In this document: one piece after another, positions 10,432-20,007 of the stretch
How positions within the stretch are numbered: position 1 is the first letter of the stretch
Layout: the number at the start of each line of letters is the position of its first letter
NCBI GenBank assembly: GCA_021628825.1
Contig: JAJXRY010000002.1
Location: 992,001 to 1,056,000 of the forward strand
From: Lachnospiraceae bacterium
GTDB taxonomy: Bacteria > Bacillota > Clostridia > Lachnospirales > Lachnospiraceae
Reading direction: 5' to 3'
DNA: 64,000 nucleotides
Notes under the pieces: model-generated
The model's database searches: none
Told to the model about the DNA's origin: nothing
The model's input: the letters and a program-made list of their open reading frames with translations, nothing else
Position numbers and translations under genes: made by a program

Positions 10432-12008
10432 ATGAAGAAAAAAACCTTTTATCAGCTCTGCTGGTAGCAGCTATGGCAGTCAGCACTCTTGCCGGATGCG
10501 GAAGCAGCACCACAGAAACACCTGCAGCTGACACAACAACAGAAGCAGCTGACACAACAACAGAAGCAGCAGACACAACAGATGATGCTGCAGCAGCAGA
10601 CACAACAGAAGCAGCTAGTGGAGATGTGGTTAACATCAACATCTACAGAGCTACTTACAACTTAGGACAGCCTGACAGTGCAGAAGTAAAGGCAGTTCAG
10701 GACGCTATCAACGAGTACATCGCTGACAAGATCAATGTACAGGTTACTATCAATGATATTCCTTCAGGTGAATATGCAGATAAGGCAAACCTTGCATTAG
10801 CAAACAACGAAATCAACTTACTTTGGACCGCAAGCTGGATGGGAACCATCGGAACCAACGATCTGTACAAGGCTAACGCAGCTTATGACATCACAGATCT
10901 TTTACCCGGAACAACCCTTTACAGTGCTATGCCGGAATCTATCTGGACCGCTTCCCGTTATGATGGAAAAGATTTATTCATTCCTGTTTACAAGGAAGCA
11001 TACGAAGGCTATGACTTAAAGTTCCCTGAAGGATATGCTACCGAGTTTGGTCTTGATACCTCTTCCATTAAGGAACTTAAGGATCTTGAGCCGTACCTTG
11101 AGTGGTGTAAGACAGAGAAGGGACTTAAGTATCCTTACCTTGTAGGTAAGACACCTATGTTCTTCAGATATTACATTGACAAGTATGACTTCTTCGATGG
11201 AGCTAACTCCTTATTCGCAGTTGATCGTGCTACCGATACTGTAGTTAACCCTACATTAACTCAGGATTACATTGATTTCTGTACTTTAATGTGCGAATGG
11301 GGTGAGAAGGGTTACATCTCTGAAGATGAAGTAACCAAGACCACTTCCGATAGTGAAACACAGACTCAGAACTGGGGCGTTAACTGGTGGACATGTGTAC
11401 CTGGTGACGAGTCCAACTCCGAAAGCCGTGATCTACAGGAAGAAGTATTCGTAGAAGGATTTACCGGTAAGTATGCTCATTCTACCACTACTCTTGGATC
11501 CTGTTTCGCAATTACAGCTAACTCCTCTGAAGAGCAGGCTAAGGCTTGTATCGACTTCTTAGGCTTACTGTACACAGATAACACTGTAGCTAACCTTTAT
11601 ACCTATGGTATTCAGGATGTAGATTATACCTTAGATGCTGATGGTAAGGTAGTTCAGAACAACGAGAAGTATGGTCATTCCGCTTGGGAATCCACTTCTG
11701 TAGTTCCTCTTACCCTTTGCGCTGGCGAACCTGATGACAAGGTTCAGATCTACCAGGATATGAACGGACAGGCTAAGGCTTCCTGTGCAGCAGGATTCAG
11801 ATTTAACGTAGCACCTGTTGAAGCTCAGTACGCTGCATGTACAAACGTATTCGATCAGTACGGATTCGTTCTTGAGCTTGGTGGATATGCTGCAGCTGAT
11901 GTTGAATCCATCATCACTGAGTACAACGCAGCACTTGATGAAGCTGGATACCAGGATGTACTTGCTGAGTTCTCTAAGCAGTATGAAGATTGGAAAGCTT
12001 CCAAGTAA
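10432..12008 (+). CDS. Extracellular sugar-binding lipoprotein of ABC importer (LplA-like)
   Basis: The protein starts with a lipoprotein signal (LLSALLVAAMAVSTLAGC), a lipobox Cys, and a low-complexity Thr/Ala/Asp linker encoded by near-identical copies of a 24-bp unit (about 10521-10600). A solute-binding domain of about 450 residues follows. The frame breaks in an A7 run at 10438-10444: a net change of minus two or plus one A joins the Met start to the rest. The GGGAGG site is unusually far from the ATG because a T run between them also looks overlong. The gene completes the permease operon and ends in a terminator. Confidence 0.9.
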
Positions 12009-12029
12009 TTAAATAAAACCTGAAACTTT

Positions 12030-12058
12030 AGGGGCATTGCGAAAGCAATGTCCCTTTT
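12030..12058 (+). terminator. Terminator of importer operon
   Basis: GGGGCATTGC, GAAA tetraloop, GCAATGTCCC, then TTTTG. Ten pairs including one G-U. Confidence 0.9.
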
Positions 12059-12063
12059 GTTGT

Positions 12064-12174
12064 GTAGAGCACTTAATGAAAGCAAACCGAAAGGTGCAGC
12101 TTGAATTTAGTGCGAACCAGTCCGAACACTTAATGAATGCAAACGAAGTGTAGCATGAATTTAGTGAGAGGGAC
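12064..12174. repeat. Paired-hairpin interspersed repeat, family B, copy 1
   Basis: Two half-units each open with CACTTAATGA and close with GAATTTAGTG, able to pair into hairpins. The second half is further enclosed by GTCC and GGAC. A second copy at 18449-18561 keeps the closing motifs while the enclosing stem changes to GTACCCG/CGGGTAC, so pairing is preserved though bases differ. Confidence 0.75.
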
Positions 12175-12306
12175 AAGTAGAAAAATTAATGAAAATAAAT
12201 GAAAAGCAATAATGAATAAAAAAATTTTTCAAATCGTTCATAATACTCCTGTAACAAAAAATTATATTAAGCCGTAGAAAGATCAGACGGCGGAATGTGA
12301 GGAATT

Positions 12307-12457
12307 ATGTCTAAGAACGATTACAGTGAAAAACAAGACAACCAATTCTCAGGGAAGTACTTCTTCCAAGGATTCTCAGAATTCTTCCAAGAATTCCCAG
12401 AAGAACCAGTCTACCAACAGCTCTAAGGACAAAAATACCAACAAGAGCGATTATTAA
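12307..12457 (+). CDS. Small Ser/Asn/Lys-rich hydrophilic protein
   Basis: A roughly 49-residue protein starts MSKNDYSEN and continues with repeated Ser-Lys-Asn and Asn-Ser-Ser-Lys words, ending NKSDY. One A in AAAAA 12329-12333 must be dropped to read it through; the uncorrected frame stops early. A GAGG site precedes the ATG and a strong terminator follows, which supports a real monocistronic gene. No family is recognised with certainty. Composition resembles small intrinsically disordered Clostridia proteins. Confidence 0.6.
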
Positions 12458-12466
12458 GACCAACGG

Positions 12467-12493
12467 AAGGCGTCCATAAAGGGCGCCTTTTTT
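12467..12493 (+). terminator. Terminator of small Ser/Asn-rich gene
   Basis: AAGGCGTCC pairs with GGGCGCCTT around a five-base loop and runs into TTTTTT. Confidence 0.9.
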
Positions 12494-12513
12494 GGCCTTA
12501 AAAAAACTCTTTG

Positions 12514-12542
12514 TTGCCTGAAAAAGACAGGTATGTTATCCT
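12514..12542 (+). promoter_or_regulatory. Candidate promoter of THUMP methyltransferase
   Basis: TTGCCT (12514-12519) and TATCCT (12537-12542) are separated by 17 bp, 70 bp before the start. Confidence 0.4.
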
Positions 12543-12612
12543 TTGAAGAGAGTGAAACGATGCCTGTAACATAAAGGTATGGTCATAGAGATTAGAAACG
12601 AAGGTTGGGAAA

Positions 12613-13761
12613 ATGGAACGATTAGAATTAATTGCTCCCTGTCATTTCGGACTTGAGGCAGTTTTAAAAAGAGAAATACTGGATCTTGGATATGAAATCA
12701 TCCGTGTGGAGGATGGAAGAATCCTGTTTGAAGGAGATACGGAAGCAGTATGCCGGGCGAATATTTATCTGCGTACGGCAGAACGAATCCTGATCAAAGC
12801 CGGAGAATTTCATGCAGAAACCTTCGAGGATCTGTTCCAGGGAACGAAAGCAATTCCATGGGAACATTATATACCGGTGAATGGTAAGTTTTATGTGACG
12901 AAAGCAGCCAGTGTGAAGAGTAAGCTGTTCAGTCCTTCGGATATTCAGTCCATTATGAAGAAGGCTATGGTGGAACGAATGAAGGAGATTCATCACATCA
13001 GCTGGTTTGCAGAGGATGGCGATCTTTTCCCTGTGCGGGTATTTCTTCATAAAGATGAGGTGCTGGTTGGGATTGACACTACCGGAGAATCCTTACATAA
13101 AAGAGGATACCGTAAGCTGACTGCCAAGGCACCGATTGCAGAGAATCTGGCGGCAGCCCTGATTATGCTTACCCCGTGGAGAGGAAACCGTATTCTGGTG
13201 GATCCGTTTTGTGGAAGTGGAACGTTTCCGATTGAGGCAGCGATGATGGCGGCCCATATGGCGCCGGGAGTGAGCCGGAATTTCACGGCGATGACCTGGA
13301 ATCATCTGATTCCGGAAAAGGAATGGAAGGAAGTCCGTGAAGAAGCGAAGGAAGAGATTGACCTGAATGTAGAAACCGATATTCAGGGGTATGATCTGGA
13401 TGAAACGATGGTGGAGTATGCAAGACAGAATGCACGTCTTGCAGGGGTAGACCATTTAATTCATTTCCAGAAGCGTGGAGTGGACCAGTTAAGCCACAGC
13501 AGGAAATATGGCTTTGTGATTACGAATCCTCCTTATGGAGAACGGTTGGAAGAAAAGGAAGCGCTTTTTGACCTGTATCATATGATTGGTGAACGGTTTA
13601 GGAAGCTGGATGACTGGTCGTTGTATCTGATCACTTCTTATGATAAAGCTCAGGAAGCACTCGGACTTAAGGCGGATAAAAACCGTAAAATATATAATGG
13701 AATGATGAAGACCTACTTTTATCAGTTCCCCGGACCGAAACCACCTAAGAAAAATTCCTGA
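12613..13761 (+). CDS. THUMP-domain class I SAM-dependent rRNA methyltransferase (RlmL/YpsC type)
   Basis: An RNA N2-guanine methyltransferase candidate of 382 residues with an intact frame. The N-terminal half is a ferredoxin-like plus THUMP RNA-binding region. The C-terminal half has the SAM motif VDPFCGSGTFPIEA near residue 200 and the catalytic NPPYGERL near 305. By family it should modify 23S rRNA. It stands alone between a terminator and the amidase-like gene. Confidence 0.9.
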   Translation: MERLELIAPCHFGLEAVLKREILDLGYEIIRVEDGRILFEGDTEAVCRANIYLRTAERILIKAGEFHAETFEDLFQGTKAIPWEHYIPVNGKFYVTKAASVKSKLFSPSDIQSIMKKAMVERMKEIHHISWFAEDGDLFPVRVFLHKDEVLVGIDTTGESLHKRGYRKLTAKAPIAENLAAALIMLTPWRGNRILVDPFCGSGTFPIEAAMMAAHMAPGVSRNFTAMTWNHLIPEKEWKEVREEAKEEIDLNVETDIQGYDLDETMVEYARQNARLAGVDHLIHFQKRGVDQLSHSRKYGFVITNPPYGERLEEKEALFDLYHMIGERFRKLDDWSLYLITSYDKAQEALGLKADKNRKIYNGMMKTYFYQFPGPKPPKKNS

Positions 13762-13822
13762 GATCTATGTAGAAATCTGCAGATCTTATCTATATATGAT
13801 ATAAGGATTGGAAGGAAGGATT

Positions 13823-14890
13823 ATGCAGCAGAAATTGATGAAGAAAACGACGGTGCTGGTGTGTCTGTTTTTCTGTAATAGCATTAGGGCTGATCATCGG
13901 ATTATCCACAACGAAGGTGGTTACCATTACAGAGGTTGCGCAGGATGAAGTTGTGAGAACCGGAGATGCGATTGAACCGCAGACATCTTCTGCGGATTCT
14001 GAAAATGTGCTTGTCTTTGATGCGGAGGAAGCAACAGATTATCTTTGTATTCCATTGCCGGAGGGAAGTAAGGCGGAAGAAATCACGATAGAGAATCATT
14101 ACATGGATCAGGAGCTTTATGTACTGATTCAGAATGCACAGGAGTCATTTTATGCAGAGCATGCGCTGAGGGGAAACCGGGCCGGTGTGGAAGCAGGGGT
14201 TTATCACGAAACGGAGGATGGCGTTGCACTGATTTTTAATCTGACGCAGGTTTATGAGTATCGCACGGTGTTTGAAAATAATGAGTTGTACATCAGCTTT
14301 TTAAATCCGAGGGAAATTTATAATCAGATTGTTGTTATTGATCCCTCCTGTGGAGGTCTGGACAGAGGCAGGGGAGGAAATGGTATTATAGAGAAGGAAC
14401 TGACGCTTCAAATTGCAAAGAAGCTGAAGGAAAAACTCGATGAAAGTAAGATCAAGGCATATTATACAAGAATGGATGATGTAAACCCTGCTGCAGAGCA
14501 GAGAGTAGCGCTTGCCAATGAAGTAAAAGCAGACATGTATATTGAAATATCTGTGGATAGCAGGGAAGAGGAAGCGGTATACGGGGTGAGCACGGTCTAT
14601 AATGATCAGTATTTTTATTCCGGGGTTTGGCAGCGTGGAGCTGGCAGATCTTCTGGAAAGGGAACTGGCATCGGAGATTAAGACCAAGGCGTTAGGGCTT
14701 GAAAAAGGCATCGGAGGAAAGTAAGCTGCGTTATGCGACGGTTCCGGCTGCCGAGGTACGCGTGGGGTGCCTGTCCAACAAGCAGGAAGCGATCCTTTTA
14801 AAGCGTGAGGATTATATTGAAAAAATCACAAATGGCATTTATAATGCTATTATTAGTTCGTATGAGACTTATTTAACCGAAGAACACTAA
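13823..14890 (+). CDS. Amidase_3-like protein with degenerate zinc site
   Basis: After an N-terminal membrane anchor (VIALGLIIGLSTTKVVTITE) and a roughly 100-residue beta-rich region comes an N-acetylmuramoyl-L-alanine amidase fold. The usual zinc motif with Gly-His reads DPSCGGLDRG, and the segment that normally carries the second His (SIHAN) reads EISVDS. The Glu position survives (GIIEKELTLQIAKKL). Two of three zinc ligands therefore seem lost, suggesting a non-catalytic binding or regulatory protein. Three one-base insertions break the frame: TTTTT 13868-13872, TTTTT 14612-14616, AAAAA 14702-14706. It is followed closely by rdgB and a phosphoesterase. Confidence 0.8.
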
Positions 14891-14909
14891 ATAGAGCGAG
14901 GTATGCGGA

Positions 14910-15545
14910 ATGTCCCGTATTATTTTTGCAACAGGAAATCAGAATAAAATGAGAGAGATCCGTGAGATTATGCAGGGATTTCAGGTGAATGGAGAAGAAG
15001 TGGAGATCCTGTCCATGAAGGAAGCAGGAGTCTTCACGGATATTGTTGAGGACGGAACGACCTTTGTGGAGAATGCGTCCATTAAAGCTAAGGCTATTGC
15101 AGCTCTTGCGCCGGGGGATTTTGTCATGGCAGACGATTCGGGACTGGAGATTGATGCCTTGAATAAGGAACCGGGGATTTATTCTGCAAGATACCTGGGC
15201 GAGGATACCTCCTATCAGATTAAAAATGCGAACCTGATCGAACGTCTTAACGGAGTCCCGGATGAGAAGCGGACAGCACGGTTTGTCTGTGCAATTGCTA
15301 CGGTGATGCCGGATGGAACGCTGCTTACGACGGAAGGTACGATTGAAGGAAGAATCGGCTATGAAGAACAGGGAAAAGAATGGCTTTGGCTATGATCCTA
15401 TTTTTTTCTGGTTCCGCCTTATGTACAGACCTCTGCAGAACTGACCGAAGAGGAGAAGAACGCAATCAGTCACAGAGGCAATGCATTACGCTCTATGAGA
15501 CAAAAGATTGAGGGGTACATGAATGAAGGTACTGATTGTAAGTGA
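14910..15545 (+). CDS. rdgB: XTP/dITP diphosphatase (RdgB/HAM1)
   Basis: A housekeeping enzyme that hydrolyses deaminated purine triphosphates and keeps them out of DNA and RNA. TGNQNK at the start, ADDSGLEIDAL in the middle and ISHRGNALR near the end are family hallmarks. The frame is lost at AAAA 15374-15377 and again at T7 15401-15407; correction gives NGFGYDPIFLVPPY and reading continues to 15545. The end overlaps the phosphoesterase start by 23 bp, an arrangement common for this pair in Clostridia. Confidence 0.9.
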
Positions 15546-16007
15546 TACACACAGACAGAATGAGAATTTTGTGCAAGTGGTGGATAGAGGAGAGCCCATT
15601 GATCTGTTGATTCATTGTGGAGATATTGAAGGAAGTGAGTATCTGATCAGCCAGAGGGCAGGGTGTCCTGTTTATATGGTAGCGGGAAATAACGATTTCT
15701 TTTCGGATCTGCCCAGGGAAAAGGAGTTTCAGATCGGGAAATATAAGGTATGGCTTGTTCATGGAAACACCTATGGAGTATCACTGGGAAATCAGGAACT
15801 GAAGCAGGAGGCGCGTGACAGGGGCGTGGATATTGTCATGTACGGACATACGCATAAGCCGGTTGTAGACGGGACAAAGATCTCATTGCCATTAATCCGG
15901 GATCGCTGACCTATCCCCGCCAGGAGGGAAGAAGGCCGTCCTATATTGTGATGACGATTGAGGACGGAATCAGACAGGATGTAAGCTTTGAGATTCGATA
16001 CCTGTAG
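15523..16007 (+). CDS. YfcE/MJ0936-type metallophosphoesterase
   Basis: A small calcineurin-like phosphodiesterase of about 160 residues. Metal-binding motifs are all present: SDTH (residues 7-10), CGD, GNND, VHG and GHTH. The frame slips at AAA 15876-15878 (one A missing or two extra). Correction restores the family ending AINPGSLTYPRQEGRRPSY, with the stop at 16007. It overlaps rdgB and is probably co-transcribed with it. The physiological substrate is unknown. Confidence 0.87.
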
Positions 16008-16108
16008 TAAGATAAGGGATAGAGTGGGAGAAAGCCAACACAGTAATTGTAATTACAAATAAAAAAGCACAGTAAAAAAATCATTACAAAAAAACATAAA
16101 AAAATTAG

Positions 16109-16137
16109 TTGACATTGTTTAGATGATACCATATAAT
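16109..16137 (+). promoter_or_regulatory. Consensus sigma-A promoter of tRNA operon
   Basis: Perfect TTGACA (16109-16114), 17-bp spacer and perfect TATAAT (16132-16137), 40 bp before the first tRNA. Confidence 0.85.
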
Positions 16138-16176
16138 ATATTTTTGCGTCGTGTGGTGAAGCATTTGAAAGTCTAC

Positions 16177-16251
16177 CGGGGTGTGGCTCAGCTTGGCTAG
16201 AGCGCCTGGTTTGGGACCAGGAGGCCGCAGGTTCGAATCCTGTCACCCCGA
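16177..16251 (+). tRNA. tRNA-Pro (TGG)
   Basis: Acceptor CGGGGTG pairs with CACCCCG, the T loop is GTTCGAATC, and the anticodon loop reads TTTGGGA with anticodon TGG. First of six tRNAs in one operon. CCA is not encoded. Confidence 0.97.
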
Positions 16252-16268
16252 TTTGTAAGAAATACCAT

Positions 16269-16339
16269 GCGGGTGTAGTTCAATGGTAGAACACCAGCCT
16301 TCCAAGCTGGATACGTGGGTTCGATTCCCATCACCCGCT
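16269..16339 (+). tRNA. tRNA-Gly (TCC)
   Basis: Acceptor GCGGGTG/CACCCGC, anticodon loop CTTCCAA with anticodon TCC. Confidence 0.97.
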
Positions 16340-16347
16340 TTCAGTAT

Positions 16348-16421
<74 letters not shown>

Positions 16422-16453
16422 TTTGAGAGAAGGATGAAACCTATCTCACATAT

Positions 16454-16528
16454 GGTGGGTATGGCGCAGTTGGTTAGCGCGCCAGATTGTGGCTCTGGAG
16501 GCCGGGGGTTCGAGTCCCTGTATCCACC
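16454..16528 (+). tRNA. tRNA-His (GTG)
   Basis: Anticodon loop ATTGTGG with anticodon GTG. An encoded G at 16454 opposite C at 16528 fits the extra G-1 of histidine tRNAs. Confidence 0.97.
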
Positions 16529-16590
16529 TTACCCGGGGTTGTCCCAGGGGACAAGCTTGGTGAGGAACCGGAAGAGTACGGTTCATTTAA

Positions 16591-16662
16591 TGGGCTATCG
16601 CCAAGCGGTAAGGCACAGGGTTTTGATCCCTGCATTCGCTGGTTCGAATCCAGCTAGCCCAG
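16591..16662 (+). tRNA. tRNA-Gln (TTG)
   Basis: Acceptor TGGGCTA/TAGCCCA, anticodon loop TTTTGAT with anticodon TTG. A 62-base spacer after tRNA-His holds nothing recognisable. Confidence 0.97.
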
Positions 16663-16673
16663 CTTATAAATAT

Positions 16674-16746
16674 GGGCCACTAGCTCAGGTGGTAGAGCAC
16701 TTGACTTTTAATCAAGTTGTCCCGGGTTCGAGTCCCGGGTGGCTCA
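16674..16746 (+). tRNA. tRNA-Lys (TTT)
   Basis: Acceptor GGGCCAC pairs with GTGGCTC, anticodon loop CTTTTAA with anticodon TTT. Last tRNA of the operon. Confidence 0.97.
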
Positions 16747-16763
16747 TTATATTTTATCTATTC

Positions 16764-16788
16764 CGGCGCCACGTATGTAGCGCCGTTT
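16764..16788 (+). terminator. Short terminator after tRNA operon
   Basis: CGGCGC and GCGCCG pair around a 10-base loop and are followed by TTT. It lies 23 bp before the MATE gene. Confidence 0.5.
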
Positions 16789-16810
16789 GTCATTTAAAGA
16801 AAGGATTCCT

Positions 16811-18172
16811 ATGGAACAGAAAGAAAATAAAATGGGTGTGATGCCCGTCAACAAACTTTTAATCAGTATGTCCCTGCCAATGATGATTTCCATGCTGGTG
16901 CAGGCACTTTATAACATTGTAGACAGTATCTTTGTATCAAGAATTGATGAAAATGCCCTGACAGCGGTTTCACTGGCATTCCCACTGCAGACATTGATGA
17001 TTGCAATGGGAACCGGTACCGGTGTCGGAATCAATGCACTGTTATCAAAGTCTCTTGGCGAGAAGGACTTTGATAAGGCAGACAAGACTGCAGAGAACAG
17101 TGTTTTCCTTGCTCTGATCAATTATGTGGTATTCTGCCTGATTGGTATTTTCTTAACGAAACCTTTTTATTTAAGTCAGACCAGGGATCCACAGATCATA
17201 GAGTATGGGGTACAATATTTGAGGATCGTGTGCTGCTGTTCCTTTGGTATGTATGCACAGTTTGTATTTGAGCGGCTTTTGCAGTCCACCGGTAAAACCG
17301 TTTATACCATGATTACGCAGAGTCTGGGAGCAATTATTAATATCATTCTGGATCCGATCTTTATTTTCGGATATTTCGGTGTGCCGAAGATGGGCGTTGC
17401 CGGTGCGGCGGTTGCTACTGTTATTGGACAGATCGTTGCAGGGACGGCTGCCTGCATCATTAACCTTAAAGCCAACACGGAAATTCATCTTCGGATTAAG
17501 GGATTCCGACCGGATGGAAAAATCATCGGATTGATTTATGAAGTAGGTATTCCTTCTATTATTATGCAGTCGATTGGATCGGTCATGACCTACGGTATGA
17601 ATAAGATTCTGCTTGGATTCAGTTCTACCGCAGCGGCAGTGTTTGGTGTATACTTCAAGCTCCAGAGCTTCATCTTTATGCCGGTATTTGGGCTGAATAA
17701 TGGCATGGTACCGATTATTGCGTATAATTATGGTGCGGGCAAGAGGGAACGGATGATGAAGACCTTAAAGCTCAGCATTCTGTATGCAGTGATTCTGATG
17801 CTGATCGGATTCCTTGTATTCCAGGTTATGCCGGACAGCCTGCTGGGACTGTTCGATGCGTCAGAAACAATGCTTGCGATCGGTCGTCCGGCACTCCGGA
17901 TTATCAGCATCAGCTTTCTGCTTGCAGGCTTTTCCATTGTGTGCGGTTCGATGTTTCAGGCTCTTGGAAACGGTGTGTACAGCATGCTGGTATCCATTGC
18001 CAGACAGCTGATTGTACTGCTTCCTGTAGCATATCTGCTTTCGAGGACAGGAAATATTGACATGGTATGGTGGGCATACCCGATTGCAGAACTGGTATCA
18101 GGCGGACTGACCGTATTCTTCCTTGTGAGAATTTACCGGAAGGTGATTGTGCATATCGGTGAACCTGCATAA
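16811..18172 (+). CDS. MATE family efflux transporter
   Basis: A twelve-helix membrane antiporter of about 453 residues from the MATE (NorM/DinF) family, expected to export drugs or metabolites with Na+ or H+. The N-terminal LISMSLPMMISMLVQALYNI and VGINALLSKSLGEKD segments and the internal repeat are typical. The start at 16811 follows AAAGGA. The frame is intact. It sits directly after the tRNA operon with only a weak terminator between. Substrate is unknown. Confidence 0.92.
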   Translation: MEQKENKMGVMPVNKLLISMSLPMMISMLVQALYNIVDSIFVSRIDENALTAVSLAFPLQTLMIAMGTGTGVGINALLSKSLGEKDFDKADKTAENSVFLALINYVVFCLIGIFLTKPFYLSQTRDPQIIEYGVQYLRIVCCCSFGMYAQFVFERLLQSTGKTVYTMITQSLGAIINIILDPIFIFGYFGVPKMGVAGAAVATVIGQIVAGTAACIINLKANTEIHLRIKGFRPDGKIIGLIYEVGIPSIIMQSIGSVMTYGMNKILLGFSSTAAAVFGVYFKLQSFIFMPVFGLNNGMVPIIAYNYGAGKRERMMKTLKLSILYAVILMLIGFLVFQVMPDSLLGLFDASETMLAIGRPALRIISISFLLAGFSIVCGSMFQALGNGVYSMLVSIARQLIVLLPVAYLLSRTGNIDMVWWAYPIAELVSGGLTVFFLVRIYRKVIVHIGEPA

Positions 18173-18242
18173 AGGAGTATGGATCATCAGATGATATTAA
18201 ATCGGTAATATGAATCAGGTAATGCTAATTATGAAAATCACA

Positions 18243-18271
18243 TTGACATGTATCTGATGGAATGATAACAT
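18243..18271 (+). promoter_or_regulatory. Promoter of tRNA-Leu
   Basis: TTGACA (18243-18248) and TAACAT (18266-18271) with 17-bp spacing, 23 bp before the tRNA. Confidence 0.6.
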
Positions 18272-18293
18272 AATAAAGTTCCATCAGTTATAC

Positions 18294-18374
18294 GCGGGTG
18301 TGGCGGAATTGGCAGACGCGCTAGATTTAGGTTCTAGTGTCCCCGACGTGCAGGTTCAAGTCCTGTCACCCGCA
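18294..18374 (+). tRNA. tRNA-Leu (TAG)
   Basis: Acceptor GCGGGTG/CACCCGC, long variable arm, and anticodon loop TTTAGGT with anticodon TAG between CTAGA and TCTAG. Confidence 0.97.
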
Positions 18375-18448
18375 TCATATTAATATTAAATAGGAAAATA
18401 AAAATTACTCTGTTTTTATGCAGGTAGTTCTATTTTTCCTATTTTCAT

Positions 18449-18561
18449 GTAGAGCACTTAATGAAAGCAAGCCGAAGGTGCAGCTTGAGTTTAGTGCGAA
18501 CGGTACCCGGACACTTAATGAGGACGAGCAGAGCGAAGTACGAATTTAGTGAAGCGGGTAC
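18449..18561. repeat. Paired-hairpin interspersed repeat, family B, copy 2
   Basis: Same layout as 12064-12174: two CACTTAATGA ... TTTAGTG hairpin units, the second enclosed by GTACCCG and CGGGTAC. It lies between tRNA-Leu and the CheX-like gene. Confidence 0.75.
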
Positions 18562-18657
18562 ATGTTAGAATATAAGAATTCGTCTGATGACTTATTTGAC
18601 GAAAGACTCAAAAATATAGTATCCTTAAATTAATGGAAATTTGTGGGAGGTACGGGT

Positions 18658-19548
18658 ATGATTTCAAAAAAATTTTTGGGGAATTATCTTATTAGTAAGG
18701 GAAAGCTTACACCGGAGCAGTTGGACGATGTATTGGAAGAGATCACCAGGGTTCGTGTGAAGCTTGGCCTGATTGCTGTAGCAGAAGGAATGATTACACA
18801 GGAGCAGGCAGATAAGATCAACCGGCTGCAGGCGGTTATGGATAAGCGTTTTGGTGATATTGCAGTGATTAAGGGGTATCTGACGGAGAAGCAGGTGGAC
18901 GAGCTGCTGAGACTCCAGGGAAACCCGTATCTTGCATTTGCACAGGCTCTTGAGAATCTGAACCTGATGAAGATTACAGAGCTTGACGATATTATGAGAG
19001 AATATCAGGCAGAGAATGAATTTACGAACTCCAGTATGGAGGACTTAAAGAGTGATGATGTGGATCGGGTATTACCGTTGTTTTTGCCGCCGGATGCAGC
19101 AGAATATCTGGATATGGCAGGGGTGGTACTTCGTACCATGATGCGTTGTGTAGATAATAATGTCATGCCGATGAAGGCATATTTTGATAAACAGTACCTT
19201 GCAGATAACGGTGCGATGCAGCTTGTAGAGGGCGAGAGGCCGGTTACCTGTGCTTTTGCAGGAAACGGACAGGCACTATTACCGACCGCCTCCTGTTTCG
19301 GACATGAAGAGTTTGAAAAGGTGGATGAGGATGCACTGGATGCAGTGGCAGAGCTGATCAACTGTATTAATGGTCTTTATGCATCCGATATGAGCCAGCA
19401 GAGAATCGAAATGGAATTATGTCCTCCGGAATTTTCTGCTTCCATCAGCGGATTTTACAGTGAAAAGATCCTGGTACTTCCGATTGAAGTATATGGAGAG
19501 ACCGTACAGGTGCTTATTACGATAGGCAACAGCCTTGAAATGCGATAG
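18658..19548 (+). CDS. CheX/CheC-like chemotaxis protein with extra N-terminal domain
   Basis: About 296 residues with no membrane segment. The first 120 residues are helical and contain two repeats of an ISKGKLTPEQLDDVL-like unit (compare VAEGMITQEQADKI and VIKGYLTEKQVDEL), as seen in type II secretion-associated helical domains. The last 150 residues resemble CheX, a phosphatase of CheY-P or a chemotaxis regulator. GGAGG at 18646-18650 selects the ATG at 18658. A CheY-like gene follows after 24 bp, consistent with a pair in which this protein acts on that receiver. The exact role is inferred. Confidence 0.7.
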   Translation: MISKKFLGNYLISKGKLTPEQLDDVLEEITRVRVKLGLIAVAEGMITQEQADKINRLQAVMDKRFGDIAVIKGYLTEKQVDELLRLQGNPYLAFAQALENLNLMKITELDDIMREYQAENEFTNSSMEDLKSDDVDRVLPLFLPPDAAEYLDMAGVVLRTMMRCVDNNVMPMKAYFDKQYLADNGAMQLVEGERPVTCAFAGNGQALLPTASCFGHEEFEKVDEDALDAVAELINCINGLYASDMSQQRIEMELCPPEFSASISGFYSEKILVLPIEVYGETVQVLITIGNSLEMR

Positions 19549-19572
19549 AGAAAAACAGGAGGAGAATAAGAA

Positions 19573-19932
19573 ATGGGAAAGATACTGATCGTAGATGACT
19601 CCAGAACATCCCGCAAGATGCTGAGAGAGATTTTGGAGGGTATGGGACATGAAATCGCCGGAGAAGCAACGAACGGTGAGGAAGGATATGTGATGTATAA
19701 GGAACTTAATCCGGATCTTGTAACTCTGGATATTACCATGCCGAAGATGGATGGTATCGAGGCTCTGATGCTGATTAAGAAATATAACGAGAATGCAGAG
19801 GCCGTAATGATTACAGCGGCAGGACAGAAGGAAAAGATGATTCAGGCAGTTAAATACGGAGCGTCCGAATTCATCACGAAGCCTTATGAGCGCGAAGAAG
19901 TAGAGGGTATCATTGCACAGATTCTGGATTAA
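19573..19932 (+). CDS. cheY: CheY-like single-domain response regulator
   Basis: A 119-residue receiver with no output domain. The acidic pair (VDD at residues 7-9), the phosphoacceptor in LDITMPKMDG, the Thr in VMITAAG and the Lys in ITKPYE are all present. It is expected to carry phosphate from CheA to the flagellar motor or a related target. AGGAGG precedes the ATG. It is downstream of the CheX-like gene and ends in a strong terminator. Confidence 0.88.
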   Translation: MGKILIVDDSRTSRKMLREILEGMGHEIAGEATNGEEGYVMYKELNPDLVTLDITMPKMDGIEALMLIKKYNENAEAVMITAAGQKEKMIQAVKYGASEFITKPYEREEVEGIIAQILD

Positions 19933-19953
19933 TTTTCCATAAGGAACGGAATG

Positions 19954-19985
19954 AAAAGGAAAGATCCTCAGGATCTTTCCTTTTT
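19954..19985 (+). terminator. Terminator of cheX-cheY pair
   Basis: A stem of at least ten perfect pairs (GGAAAGATCC and complement) with a TCA loop runs into TTTTT. Confidence 0.9.
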
Positions 19986-20007
19986 AGCAAAAGGGAGACT
20001 GGAGCAG

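Noticed and set aside
19951..20007. Upstream start for the MgtC-like gene
   Set aside because: The segment is a strong terminator for cheY, and a later ATG has a ribosome-binding site.
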